Below, one piece after another: positions 8,128-15,213 of a stretch of 16,217 nucleotides of DNA. Within the stretch, counting starts at the first letter, position 1; the number at the start of each line of letters is the position of its first letter. The DNA is from Oscillospiraceae bacterium. Lineage in GTDB: Bacteria > Bacillota_A > Clostridia > Oscillospirales > Oscillospiraceae. A model generated the notes under the pieces. That model worked only from the letters and a program-made list of their open reading frames with translations. It searched no databases and had not been told where the DNA came from. The DNA is taken from contig JAGAFT010000059.1 of NCBI GenBank assembly GCA_017627975.1, positions 1 to 16,217 on the forward strand, read 5' to 3'. Both the position numbers and the translations under genes were made by a program.

Positions 8128-8190
8128 ACCGCCGCGCTGACAGGAAAAGGCTCTTCAGTCCGCGCGGCGGTTTGCTTTCTCTTGTTGTTT
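8128..8190 (+). terminator. Strong intrinsic terminator after the MATE-DUF4298 unit
   Basis: A perfect 10-bp GC-rich stem (ACCGCCGCGC at 8128-8137 with GCGCGGCGGT at 8162-8171) has inner CTGA/TCAG pairs. It is followed by a U-rich stretch (TTTGCTTTCTCTTGTTGTTT). It separates the exporter unit from the lar operon, whose promoter lies about 55 bases further on. Confidence 0.8.
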
Positions 8191-8226
8191 CATTCCGAAC
8201 CCTTCATAGCTCCGCCGTTTTACGTA

Positions 8227-8256
8227 TTGCGTGAGACGGCTGATTTATGTTATACT
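8227..8256 (+). promoter_or_regulatory. Predicted extended -10 promoter of the larB-larE-larC operon
   Basis: TATACT (8251-8256) is preceded by TGT, giving an extended -10 element (TGTTATACT). The -35 match TTGCGT (8227-8232, 18-base spacer) is poor, as is common for extended -10 promoters. Transcription would start near 8263, giving a short leader of about 35 bases with AGGAG at 8286-8290, seven bases before the larB ATG. Confidence 0.55.
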
Positions 8257-8297
8257 TCCTGCAATAACTTTCCTACCGAACAGACAGGAGAATCATC

Positions 8298-9062
8298 ATG
8301 GATAAAGTGGAACTGAATGAATTGCTTCAGCAGGTGGCCGCCGGCGAGGTCTCTCCCGATGAGGCCGCCCTGAAGCTGAAGATGGAGCCGATCAAGGAAG
8401 TCGGCGAATACGCCAAGGTAGACATGCACCGCGGCATCCGTCAAGGGGTGCCGGAAGTCATCTACGGCGCCGGGAAAACGCAGGAGCACATCCTCGGGAT
8501 AGCAAAGACCATGCTCCAGAACGGACAGAAGACCGTTCTCGTCACCCGGATCTCAAAGGAGACCGCGGACTTTGTCCGGGAGGGTCTGAGCGGGACCGCT
8601 CCCCTGGATTATAACGAGCTGTCACGCACCGGCGTCATCGGCGTAATGCCGTCGCCCACCGGCGTCGGGAAAGTCGTCGTCGCCACCGGCGGCACCAGCG
8701 ACATCCCCGTGGCCGAAGAAGCCGCCATCACCGCCGAAGTTCTGGGCAACGAAGTCGTCCGCCTCTATGATGTCGGGGTGTCCGGGATTCACCGTCTGCT
8801 CTCCCATATGGACGCCATCATGAGCGCCCGCTGTATCGTCGCCGTCGCCGGCATGGAAGGCGCCCTTCCTTCGGTGATCGGCGGTCTGGCCGACTGCCCG
8901 GTGATCGCCGTCCCCACCAGCATCGGTTACGGTGCCTCTCTGGGCGGGATCGCGGCGCTGCTGTCGATGCTTAACTCCTGTGCCAGCGGCGTCTCCGTCG
9001 TGAACATCGACAACGGTTTCGGCGCCGGCTACATGGCCAGCATGATCAACCACCTGAAATAA
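8298..9062 (+). CDS. larB: LarB, nicotinic acid adenine dinucleotide carboxylase/hydrolase for the nickel-pincer cofactor
   Basis: LarB performs the first step of nickel-pincer nucleotide (NPN) synthesis. It carboxylates C5 of the pyridinium ring of nicotinic acid adenine dinucleotide and hydrolyses the phosphoanhydride to release AMP. The protein has 254 residues, the normal family length. The N-terminal 100 residues are the LarB-specific part (IYGAGKTQEHILGIA at about 55-69). From about 125 it is PurE-like: VVVATGGTSDIPVAEEAA at about 126-143, LYDVGVSGIHRLL at 156-168, and a C-terminal stretch ending DNGFGAGYMAS. C228 in LLSMLNSCASG sits where the substrate-binding cysteine of characterised LarB is expected; that equivalence is by context, not alignment. 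It is first in a three-gene operon, with larE 13 bases downstream. Confidence 0.95.
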   Translation: MDKVELNELLQQVAAGEVSPDEAALKLKMEPIKEVGEYAKVDMHRGIRQGVPEVIYGAGKTQEHILGIAKTMLQNGQKTVLVTRISKETADFVREGLSGTAPLDYNELSRTGVIGVMPSPTGVGKVVVATGGTSDIPVAEEAAITAEVLGNEVVRLYDVGVSGIHRLLSHMDAIMSARCIVAVAGMEGALPSVIGGLADCPVIAVPTSIGYGASLGGIAALLSMLNSCASGVSVVNIDNGFGAGYMASMINHLK

Positions 9063-9075
9063 AGCCCGGTCGTCT

Positions 9076-9888
9076 ATGGATACACTGCATACCAAATATG
9101 ACGCGCTCCGCAGCCGTCTTCAGGAACTCGGCAGCCTCGCGGTCGCCTTTTCCGGGGGCGTGGACTCGACCTTTCTGCTGCGGGTCGCGCACGATGTTCT
9201 GGGAGACCACGCCATCGCCGTGACGGCCGCGCCGCCCTTTGTCCCGGCCCGGGAGCAGAAAGAAGCCTCCGACTTCTGCCGCGAAGCAGGCATCCGGCAG
9301 ATCGTCATTCCGGCGGAGGCGCTGGATCTTGACAGCGTCCGTCACAATCCGCCGGACCGCTGTTACCACTGCAAGCGCATGCTCTTCGGCCGGATCATCG
9401 AAGCGGCCAAAGAAGCCGGGATTTCCCATGTTGCGGAAGGTTCCAACACCGATGACACCGGCGACTATCGCCCCGGCATGCGGGCGATCCGGGAACTTGG
9501 CGTTCTGAGCCCCCTGCTGGATGCCGGGCTCAGCAAGGCGGACATCCGTACCCTCTCGAAGGAGCTTGGGCTCCCCACCTGGGACAAGCCCTCCTTTGCC
9601 TGTCTGGCCTCCCGTTTTGTTTACGGCGAGGCCATCACGGATGCGCGGCTCTCCATGGTGGACCGGGCGGAGCAGCTTCTGCTGGACCTCGGGTTCCGGC
9701 AGTTCCGGGTCCGCATCCACGGTGACCTGGCCCGGATCGAGATTCTTCCGGAGGAATTTGACCGGATCATGACGCCCGAAGTCCGGGGACAGATCACGAC
9801 CACGCTGAAGGAATACGGCTTTTCCTATGTGACGCTGGATCTCTCCGGCTATCGCACCGGCAGTATGAACGAGGTATTGAAGATATGA
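9076..9888 (+). CDS. larE: LarE, ATP-dependent sacrificial sulfur transferase
   Basis: LarE adenylylates the two carboxylates of the LarB product and converts them to thiocarboxylates, in the best-studied form by giving up the sulfur of its own cysteine. The protein has 270 residues. The PP-loop ATP pyrophosphatase motif SGGVDS is at 26-31. RCYHCK (95-100) and EGSNTDD (121-127) are family-typical. C176 in KPSFACLASRF has the same number and setting as the sacrificial Cys176 of the Lactiplantibacillus plantarum enzyme. No further cysteine follows in the downstream C-terminal part, which argues for the single-cysteine type rather than the iron-sulfur-cluster type. The ribosome binding site is weak, so translation is probably coupled to larB, which ends 13 bases upstream. 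Its end overlaps larC by four bases (ATGA). Confidence 0.95.
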   Translation: MDTLHTKYDALRSRLQELGSLAVAFSGGVDSTFLLRVAHDVLGDHAIAVTAAPPFVPAREQKEASDFCREAGIRQIVIPAEALDLDSVRHNPPDRCYHCKRMLFGRIIEAAKEAGISHVAEGSNTDDTGDYRPGMRAIRELGVLSPLLDAGLSKADIRTLSKELGLPTWDKPSFACLASRFVYGEAITDARLSMVDRAEQLLLDLGFRQFRVRIHGDLARIEILPEEFDRIMTPEVRGQITTTLKEYGFSYVTLDLSGYRTGSMNEVLKI

Positions 9889-11183
9889 AAACGCTTTATC
9901 TGGATTGCAGCATGGGCGCCGCCGGCGATATGCTGACCGCCGCTCTGCTGGAACTGCATGAACAGCCCGAGGCGGTTCTGGACACTCTGAACCGCGCCTT
10001 TGACGGAAAAGCCGTTCTGTCGGTCCGAAAGGATCAGAAGTGCGGCATCTCCGGCAGCCATGTCACCGTCACCATCGGCGGGCATGTGGAAGGTGAAGAA
10101 CCCGCACAGGCACACGAACACGACGGCGAGCACTGCCATGACGGCGGACATCATCATGAGCACGAGCATCACCATGATCACGAGCACGGTCACACGCCGG
10201 TCGCCGATGCCGCCGCGGAGAGTTCCGATGAGCCCCACCACCATCATCACCATCACCACACGTCCATTACCGAGGTCCGGGCGTTCATCGGTGCCCTCGA
10301 TCTTCCTGCCGACGTCATTCAGAACGCTCTGGCAGTCTATGACCTGATCGCCGCGGCGGAAGCCCATGTCCACGGTCACCCCATGGAGAACATCCACTTC
10401 CATGAGGTTGGCTCCCTGGATGCCATGGCGGATGTGGTCTCGGTCTGTTACCTGATGCACGAACTGGCACCCGAGAAGGTCTTTGCCTCACCGGTTCATG
10501 TCGGCAGCGGAACCGTGTGCTGTGCCCACGGCGTGCTTCCGGTCCCGGCGCCGGCGACACAGGAACTGCTCAAGGGGATCCCCATCTATACCGGGGACAT
10601 TCTCGGAGAACTCTGCACCCCCACCGGGGCCGCCCTGCTGAAACACTTTGTCACGCACTTCGGCAGCATGCCCCCGATGCGCGTCTCCGGGATCGGCTAC
10701 GGCACCGGCTTCAAGGACTTTCCCCGCGCCAATGTAATTCGCGTGCTGCTCGGTGAAAACGAAGCAGAGACAGAACAGGTTCTGGAGCTCGCCTGCAACA
10801 TCGACGACATGACCGCCGAGGAGCTGGCCTTTGCCCAGGAACGCCTCTTTGCCGCAGGCGCGCTGGATGTCTATTTCACCAACATCGGCATGAAGAAAAG
10901 CCGCCCCGGTGTGATGCTGACCTGTATGTGCCGCGCCGAGCAGCGGGAGGAGCTTCTTTCCTGCCTCTTCCGCCACACGACCAGCCTCGGCATCCGGGAA
11001 TATACCTGCAGCCGGTATACGCTCTCCCGGGAGTTTGAGACGAGGGAAACCCCCTATGGATCCGTACATGTGAAACGCTCCTCCGGTTACGGCTCAACTC
11101 GCGAGAAGGCCGAGTATGAGGATTTGAAAAAAATCGCAGAGGAACAGAACCTGTCCCTCCGCGAGGTAAAAAAATTGCTGTAA
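9885..11183 (+). CDS. larC: LarC, CTP-dependent nickel insertion cyclometallase, continuous frame
   Basis: LarC inserts nickel into the dithiolated pyridinium nucleotide, using CTP, and completes the NPN cofactor used by LarA-type racemases. The protein has 432 residues. The N-terminal domain opens with MKTLYLDCSMGAAGDMLTAAL. A histidine-rich insertion spans about residues 77-125, with 22 histidines in two blocks, the second being eight in a row. HFHEVGSLDAMADVV (171-185) is the family hallmark. The C-terminal half contains ELACNIDDMTAEELAFAQERL and GMKKSRPGVMLTCMC. In L. plantarum larC is split into larC1 and larC2 joined by ribosomal frameshifting, whereas here the frame is unbroken. The ATG overlaps the larE stop (ATGA), and GAGG lies 10 bases upstream. 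It is the last gene of the operon, before the two hairpins at 11206-11295. Confidence 0.95.
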   Translation: MKTLYLDCSMGAAGDMLTAALLELHEQPEAVLDTLNRAFDGKAVLSVRKDQKCGISGSHVTVTIGGHVEGEEPAQAHEHDGEHCHDGGHHHEHEHHHDHEHGHTPVADAAAESSDEPHHHHHHHHTSITEVRAFIGALDLPADVIQNALAVYDLIAAAEAHVHGHPMENIHFHEVGSLDAMADVVSVCYLMHELAPEKVFASPVHVGSGTVCCAHGVLPVPAPATQELLKGIPIYTGDILGELCTPTGAALLKHFVTHFGSMPPMRVSGIGYGTGFKDFPRANVIRVLLGENEAETEQVLELACNIDDMTAEELAFAQERLFAAGALDVYFTNIGMKKSRPGVMLTCMCRAEQREELLSCLFRHTTSLGIREYTCSRYTLSREFETRETPYGSVHVKRSSGYGSTREKAEYEDLKKIAEEQNLSLREVKKLL

Positions 11184-11205
11184 CAAAATAACAGCAGATA
11201 CTGAT

Positions 11206-11300
11206 GCTCCGGCGGCACTTTCCGTTCCGGAGCCGATGCAGATTCCAGAAAAGCTGCCCGGACAAGCTGAGTTTTCAGCCGGTCCGGACAGCTTTCATTT
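11206..11300 (+). terminator. Tandem hairpins terminating the lar operon
   Basis: The first hairpin pairs GCTCCGG (11206-11212) with CCGGAGC (11227-11233). The second is stronger: AAAGCTG-c-CCGGAC (11250-11263) pairs with GTCCGG-a-CAGCTTT (11282-11295), with one mismatch and an inner GCTGA/TCAGC stem. It is followed by TTCATTTT. The second is a good intrinsic terminator between larC and the fic promoter. Confidence 0.75.
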
Positions 11301-11314
11301 TATCAAGCAGCAGC

Positions 11315-11351
11315 TTAATTTGATCATTTTTCGGAATATTGATCAAATTAA
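11315..11351. promoter_or_regulatory. Perfect 12-bp inverted repeat (putative operator) upstream of the fic -35 box
   Basis: TTAATTTGATCA (11315-11326) and TGATCAAATTAA (11340-11351) are perfect reverse complements separated by 13 bases. The right arm ends one base before the -35 hexamer. A third half-site, TGATCAAAA, lies in the leader at 11406-11414. Because it lies upstream of the predicted transcription start, it is more likely a protein-binding site in DNA than an RNA hairpin of this operon. Confidence 0.6.
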
Positions 11352-11352
11352 C

Positions 11353-11386
11353 TTGACGTGTGGCAACATTACCGGTAGAATATAAT
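11353..11386 (+). promoter_or_regulatory. Predicted promoter of the fic-hsdM-hsdS operon
   Basis: TTGACG (11353-11358), a 17-base spacer and TAGAAT (11376-11381) form a good sigma-A-type promoter. An overlapping perfect TATAAT (11381-11386) is 22 bases from the -35. The leader is about 50 bases and ends with GCGAGGAAAC before the ATG at 11438. Confidence 0.65.
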
Positions 11387-11437
11387 GGCAGCAGAAGAGA
11401 CAACATGATCAAAATGCCTTTTTAGCGAGGAAACAAA

Positions 11438-12514
11438 ATGCGCCCATTTGCCTACAAAGCAGAATATCAAAAGCTCTTGACCCCGGAGATTGTTTCGTAC
11501 CTCACCCAGATCCACGAGCAAAAGGGCAAACAAAGCGGATTTTCCGATGCGCAGGAGGATGTGCTGGGGGAACTGCTGGAGATCGCGAAGATCCAGAGCA
11601 CCGAGGCATCGAACCGGATCGAAGGCATCATCACAACCGATGATCGCCTGAAGCTGATCGTGCGGAATAAAACCACGCCGCGCAACCGCAGCGAGCGCGA
11701 GATCGCGGGGTATCGGGACGTGCTGAACACGATCCATGAGAATTATGATTTCATCCCGATTCGCCCCGGCATGATTCTGCAGCTTCACCGGGATCTGTAT
11801 AAATTCAGCGGCATGTCGATCGGCGGGAGCTTTAAGAATTCGGACAATGTGATTGCCGAGACGCTCCCGGGCGGCACGAAGAGGCTCCGCTTTCAGCCTG
11901 TTCCTGCCTGGGAGACGTCTGAGGCCATGGATTCTCTCTGCACGGCGATTAACGAAGCGATCGCCGACCCCGAAATGGACGATCTTCTTCTGCTCCCCAT
12001 GTTCATTTTGGACTTTCTCTGCATCCACCCCTTCAACGACGGCAACGGACGCATGAGCCGCCTGCTGACCCTGCTGCTTCTGTACCGCACGGGCTATCCG
12101 ATCGGGAAATACATCAGCATCGAACGGCTGATCGCCGACAGCAAAGACAGCTATTATGAGACTCTGCAGGCCAGTTCCGAAAACTGGCACGAAGGCGGCA
12201 ACGATTATCTCCCCTTTGTCCGTTATCTATTAGGCGTAATAATCGCGGCGTATCGGGAATTCACGGAGCGTGCGGAGATCATGATGGAAGCCGGAAACTC
12301 CAAAATCAGCCGCATCCGGAGCCTGATCCGCAGTACGACCGGGCGGGTTACCAAGGCAGAACTGATGGCGCAATGCCCGGATATCAGCCAGGTCACAATC
12401 CAGCGGGCTTTGAAAGAGCTGACCGACAAGGGCGACATCCTCAAAATCGGCGGCGGCCGCTATACCTCTTACACATGGAATTGGGAAAAGGAGCAAGAAC
12501 ATGGTTACAGGTGA
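11438..12514 (+). CDS. Fic family protein with inhibitory N-terminal motif and C-terminal winged-helix-like region
   Basis: Fic proteins usually transfer AMP (or another nucleotide moiety) from a nucleotide to a hydroxyl side chain of a target protein. This one has 358 residues. An N-terminal Fic_N-type region contains SNRIEG (58-63), which fits the [S/T]xxxE[G/N] inhibitory helix motif, so the enzyme would be autoinhibited in cis (class II type). The flap region is near 129-155. The catalytic motif HPFNDGNGR (197-205) is intact, with H197 as expected base. Residues about 295-345 (KISRIRSLIRSTTGRVTKAELMAQCPDISQVTIQRALKEL) read as a winged helix-turn-helix, a possible DNA-binding part. GAGG lies seven bases before the ATG. 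The 3' end overlaps hsdM by 14 bases, so the two are translationally linked. The target is unknown. Such Fic proteins do occur near type I restriction genes. Confidence 0.93.
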   Translation: MRPFAYKAEYQKLLTPEIVSYLTQIHEQKGKQSGFSDAQEDVLGELLEIAKIQSTEASNRIEGIITTDDRLKLIVRNKTTPRNRSEREIAGYRDVLNTIHENYDFIPIRPGMILQLHRDLYKFSGMSIGGSFKNSDNVIAETLPGGTKRLRFQPVPAWETSEAMDSLCTAINEAIADPEMDDLLLLPMFILDFLCIHPFNDGNGRMSRLLTLLLLYRTGYPIGKYISIERLIADSKDSYYETLQASSENWHEGGNDYLPFVRYLLGVIIAAYREFTERAEIMMEAGNSKISRIRSLIRSTTGRVTKAELMAQCPDISQVTIQRALKELTDKGDILKIGGGRYTSYTWNWEKEQEHGYR

Positions 12515-14009
12515 ATTGAGAAGCAAAATAGACAGCCTTTGGGAGATCTTCTGGACCGGCGGGCTGACCAATCCCCTGGATGTGATTGAGCAGATGACCT
12601 ACCTGATGTTCATTCACGATCTGGACGACTCCGACAATCTCCGCGCCAAGGAGGCCGCCATGCTCGGTCTGCCCTACGAGAGCATTTTTGCCAAAGAGGT
12701 TCAGATCGGCGAGCGCACCGTTGACGGAAGCCAGCTCAAATGGAGCGTGTTCCACGACTTCCCCGCTGCGAAGATGTACAGCACCGTACAGGAGTGGGTC
12801 TTCCCGTTTATCAAGAACCTGCACGGCGACAAGGAAAGCGCTTATTCCAAATACATGGGCGACGCCATCTTCAAGATCCCCACGCCCTTAATGCTGGATA
12901 AGATCGTCACGGCTATGGACGGCATCTATGAGCAGATGGCACAGCTGAAATCTGCGGATACCCGCGGAGACGTGTATGAATATCTGCTTTCCAAGATTGC
13001 CACAGCCGGCGTCAACGGCCAGTTCCGCACGCCGCGGCACATCATCAAAATGATGGTGGAGCTGATGGGCCCCAAAGCAGATGAGATCGTCTGTGACCCG
13101 GCCTGCGGTACTTCGGGCTTTCTTGTGGCGGTCAGCGATTATCTCAAGGAAAACCGCAAGCAGGAGGTTTTCTTCAACCGCCAGAACAAGGATCACTATA
13201 TGAACCACATGTTCCACGGCTACGACATGGACCGCACCATGCTGCGCATCGGTGCGATGAACATGATGACCCATGGGGTGGACAATCCTTTTATCGAATA
13301 TCGGGACAGCCTCTCCGACCAGAACCCGGACCGGGAGAAGTACAGCCTAATCCTGGCCAATCCCCCCTTCAAGGGCAGCCTGGACGCGGATATCGTCTCT
13401 ACCGATCTCTTGAAGGTCTGCAAGACCAAGAAAACCGAGCTGCTGTTCCTCGCGCTGTTTCTGCGGATGCTCAAAGTCGGCGGCCGCTGCGCCTGCATCG
13501 TGCCGGACGGCGTGCTCTTCGGCTCCTCCACCGCGCACAAGGCCATCCGTAAGGAACTAATCGAGGGAAACCGGCTTGAGGCCGTGATCTCCATGCCCTC
13601 CGGCGTGTTCAAACCCTACGCGGGCGTGTCCACCGCCATCCTGATCTTCACCAAGACCGGCCACGGCGGCACGGACAAGGTCTGGTTCTACGACATGAAG
13701 GCTGACGGCTTCTCTCTCGACGACAAGCGCAGCGAGACCAAGGAGAATGATATCCCCGATATCATCGCCCGTTTCCGCGCTCTGGATGCCGAGGACAGCC
13801 GCGGCCGCACGGAGCAGAGCTTCTTCGTGCCGAAGGACGAGATCGTTCAAAACGACTATGACCTCTCCATCAACAAGTACAAGCAGACGGAATATAAGCC
13901 CGTGGAATACCCGCCCACGAGTGAGATACTGGCAAACATCAAGGCACTGGAGGCAGAGATTAGCAAGGAACTGGCCGAACTGGAGCAAATGCTTAACGAA
14001 TCAAATTGA
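12501..14009 (+). CDS. hsdM: Type I restriction-modification system DNA methyltransferase subunit HsdM
   Basis: HsdM is the modification subunit: with HsdS it methylates adenine N6 in the recognition site using S-adenosylmethionine. The protein has 502 residues, normal for the family. An N-terminal helical domain (SLWEIFWTGGLTNPLDVIEQMTYLMFIHDLDD) precedes the catalytic domain, with FRTPRHI at about 175-181, SAM-binding motif I DPACGTSGF at 199-207 and catalytic motif IV NPPF at 287-290. A helical tail (about 470-502) is typical of the part that contacts HsdS. AAGGAGC lies eight bases before the ATG, within the fic 3' end. The gene is GC-rich like the fic and lar genes. hsdS follows after 19 bases. 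Confidence 0.96.
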   Translation: MVTGELRSKIDSLWEIFWTGGLTNPLDVIEQMTYLMFIHDLDDSDNLRAKEAAMLGLPYESIFAKEVQIGERTVDGSQLKWSVFHDFPAAKMYSTVQEWVFPFIKNLHGDKESAYSKYMGDAIFKIPTPLMLDKIVTAMDGIYEQMAQLKSADTRGDVYEYLLSKIATAGVNGQFRTPRHIIKMMVELMGPKADEIVCDPACGTSGFLVAVSDYLKENRKQEVFFNRQNKDHYMNHMFHGYDMDRTMLRIGAMNMMTHGVDNPFIEYRDSLSDQNPDREKYSLILANPPFKGSLDADIVSTDLLKVCKTKKTELLFLALFLRMLKVGGRCACIVPDGVLFGSSTAHKAIRKELIEGNRLEAVISMPSGVFKPYAGVSTAILIFTKTGHGGTDKVWFYDMKADGFSLDDKRSETKENDIPDIIARFRALDAEDSRGRTEQSFFVPKDEIVQNDYDLSINKYKQTEYKPVEYPPTSEILANIKALEAEISKELAELEQMLNESN

Positions 14010-14028
14010 CATTTGTGGGGATGATGGG

Positions 14029-15171
14029 ATGGAGTATAAGCGCTTAGGTGATATTGCATCATATATAAATGGATACGCTTTTAAACCCGAGGATAGGGGG
14101 ACAGAAGGGCTACCCATTATTAGAATTCAGGATTTGACAGGCAATGCATATGATCTTGGTTTTTATAACGGAGATTATCCGAAACGAATAGAGATCAACA
14201 ATGGGGACGTTTTAATCTCATGGTCCGCCAGTCTTGGTGTATACCTCTGGGATAAAGGAAGAGCCTTGCTGAATCAGCATATCTTCAAGGTTGTCTTTGA
14301 TAAATGTGCTGTTGATAAACAATACTTCATATATGCTATCCAACACAAGCTGAAAGAGATGGAATCCAAAACACATGGCGCAACAATGAAGCACATTGTG
14401 AAAAAGGATTTTGATGATACAGTAATTCCTTTTCCCTCTATGGAACAGCAGGCGGAAATAGCTAGCACACTTTCAAAAGCTGCCAATATCTGTAAAATGC
14501 ATCATCATCAGCTTTCTTCGCTTGATGACCTTATCAAAGCCCGATTTGTCGAGATGTTTGGGGACCCATTTTCAAACCCATTGAATTGGGAGTGTATATC
14601 ATTCAAAGAGTCAAGCCTGCGTTTAAGCGATGGGCCTTTTGGCTCAAATCTCAAGTCAGAGCATTATTCTGAAACCGGTGTGAGAGTAATAAGACTAGGA
14701 AACATTGGAGTGGGGAGGTTTATCGACGAAGACAAATCCTTTATCCCTCCAGAGCACTATGAGAAGCTGAAAAAATACACCTGTCATGCGGGCGAGATTG
14801 TTATAGGGACTTTAGGCGACCCCAATTTGCGCGCCTGTATTATTCCAAAAGAAATAGGAATTGCTGTTAATAAAGCAGATTGCGTTCACTATATTCCTGA
14901 CCCCAGCTTATTGAACACAGAGTTTGCCTGCCAATACGTCAACTGTCCAGAAACTCTGTTATTAGCGCATGGAATGATACATGGACAAACAAGATCAAGA
15001 GTTTCTTCAGGGCAAATCGCTGAGATGCCAATTTTTATTCCTCCGTTAGAACTTCAGAACGTTTTTTCAGATTTTGTTCATCAGATCGACAAATCCAAAT
15101 CTGCTATTCAAAAGTCTCTTGATAAAACCCAGCTTTTGTTTGACAGCTTGATGCAGCAATATTTCGGATAG
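14029..15171 (+). CDS. hsdS: Type I restriction-modification specificity subunit HsdS, two target recognition domains
   Basis: HsdS sets the DNA recognition sequence of the HsdM/HsdS methyltransferase. From the ATG at 14029 (GGGG eight bases upstream) the protein has 380 residues. TRD1 starts at MEYKRLGDIASYINGYAF and ends near IPFPSMEQQAEIASTL (about 134-150). A central helical spacer follows (HHQLSSLDDLIKARFVEMFGDP). TRD2 begins around NPLNWECISFKE and ends at IFIPPLELQNVFSDFV, followed by a second helix (KSAIQKSLDKTQLLFDSLMQQYFG). This duplicated TRD-helix layout is that of a full HsdS. The coding sequence is visibly AT-richer than hsdM, and the change occurs right at the hsdM/hsdS junction, which suggests separate acquisition or exchange. 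The recognition sequence cannot be read from the protein. Confidence 0.93.
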   Translation: MEYKRLGDIASYINGYAFKPEDRGTEGLPIIRIQDLTGNAYDLGFYNGDYPKRIEINNGDVLISWSASLGVYLWDKGRALLNQHIFKVVFDKCAVDKQYFIYAIQHKLKEMESKTHGATMKHIVKKDFDDTVIPFPSMEQQAEIASTLSKAANICKMHHHQLSSLDDLIKARFVEMFGDPFSNPLNWECISFKESSLRLSDGPFGSNLKSEHYSETGVRVIRLGNIGVGRFIDEDKSFIPPEHYEKLKKYTCHAGEIVIGTLGDPNLRACIIPKEIGIAVNKADCVHYIPDPSLLNTEFACQYVNCPETLLLAHGMIHGQTRSRVSSGQIAEMPIFIPPLELQNVFSDFVHQIDKSKSAIQKSLDKTQLLFDSLMQQYFG

Positions 15172-15173
15172 CA

Positions 15174-15203
15174 TTGACAAATAATACTTAAAAGTAATAT
15201 AAT
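15174..15203 (+). promoter_or_regulatory. Predicted toxin-antitoxin promoter with palindromic operator between -35 and -10
   Basis: TTGACA (15174-15179) and TATAAT (15198-15203) are both perfect, with an 18-base spacer. Within the spacer is the palindrome TACTT-AA-AAGTA (15185-15196), extended by three further symmetric pairs to 15181-15200. This is where an autoregulating antitoxin would bind. Start of transcription would fall at about 15209-15211, only a few bases before the toxin ATG at 15214. Confidence 0.65.
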
Positions 15204-15213
15204 GAGGTGGCAA

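Noticed and set aside
8080..8171. Resemblance to the 3' part of a cobalamin riboswitch (CAGTCCCACTGTGATCGG and a following GCCGAGTGAAAG)
   Set aside because: The space after the DUF4298 stop is too short, the upstream core elements (GGTG-AA-CC type) are missing, and the following hairpin is explained as the terminator of the MATE unit.
10236..10260. Run of eight histidine codons resembling a purification tag
   Set aside because: It lies inside a natural histidine-rich loop of LarC, with mixed CAC/CAT codons and intact family sequence on both sides.
13747..14028. N-terminal extension of hsdS inside hsdM
   Set aside because: This part is the out-of-frame shadow of hsdM (serine/arginine-rich). 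The TRD1 start pattern and a ribosome binding site fit the ATG at 14029.
15202..15213. Toxin start at ATG 15202
   Set aside because: The codon overlaps the TATAAT box, so it lies upstream of the predicted transcript start.
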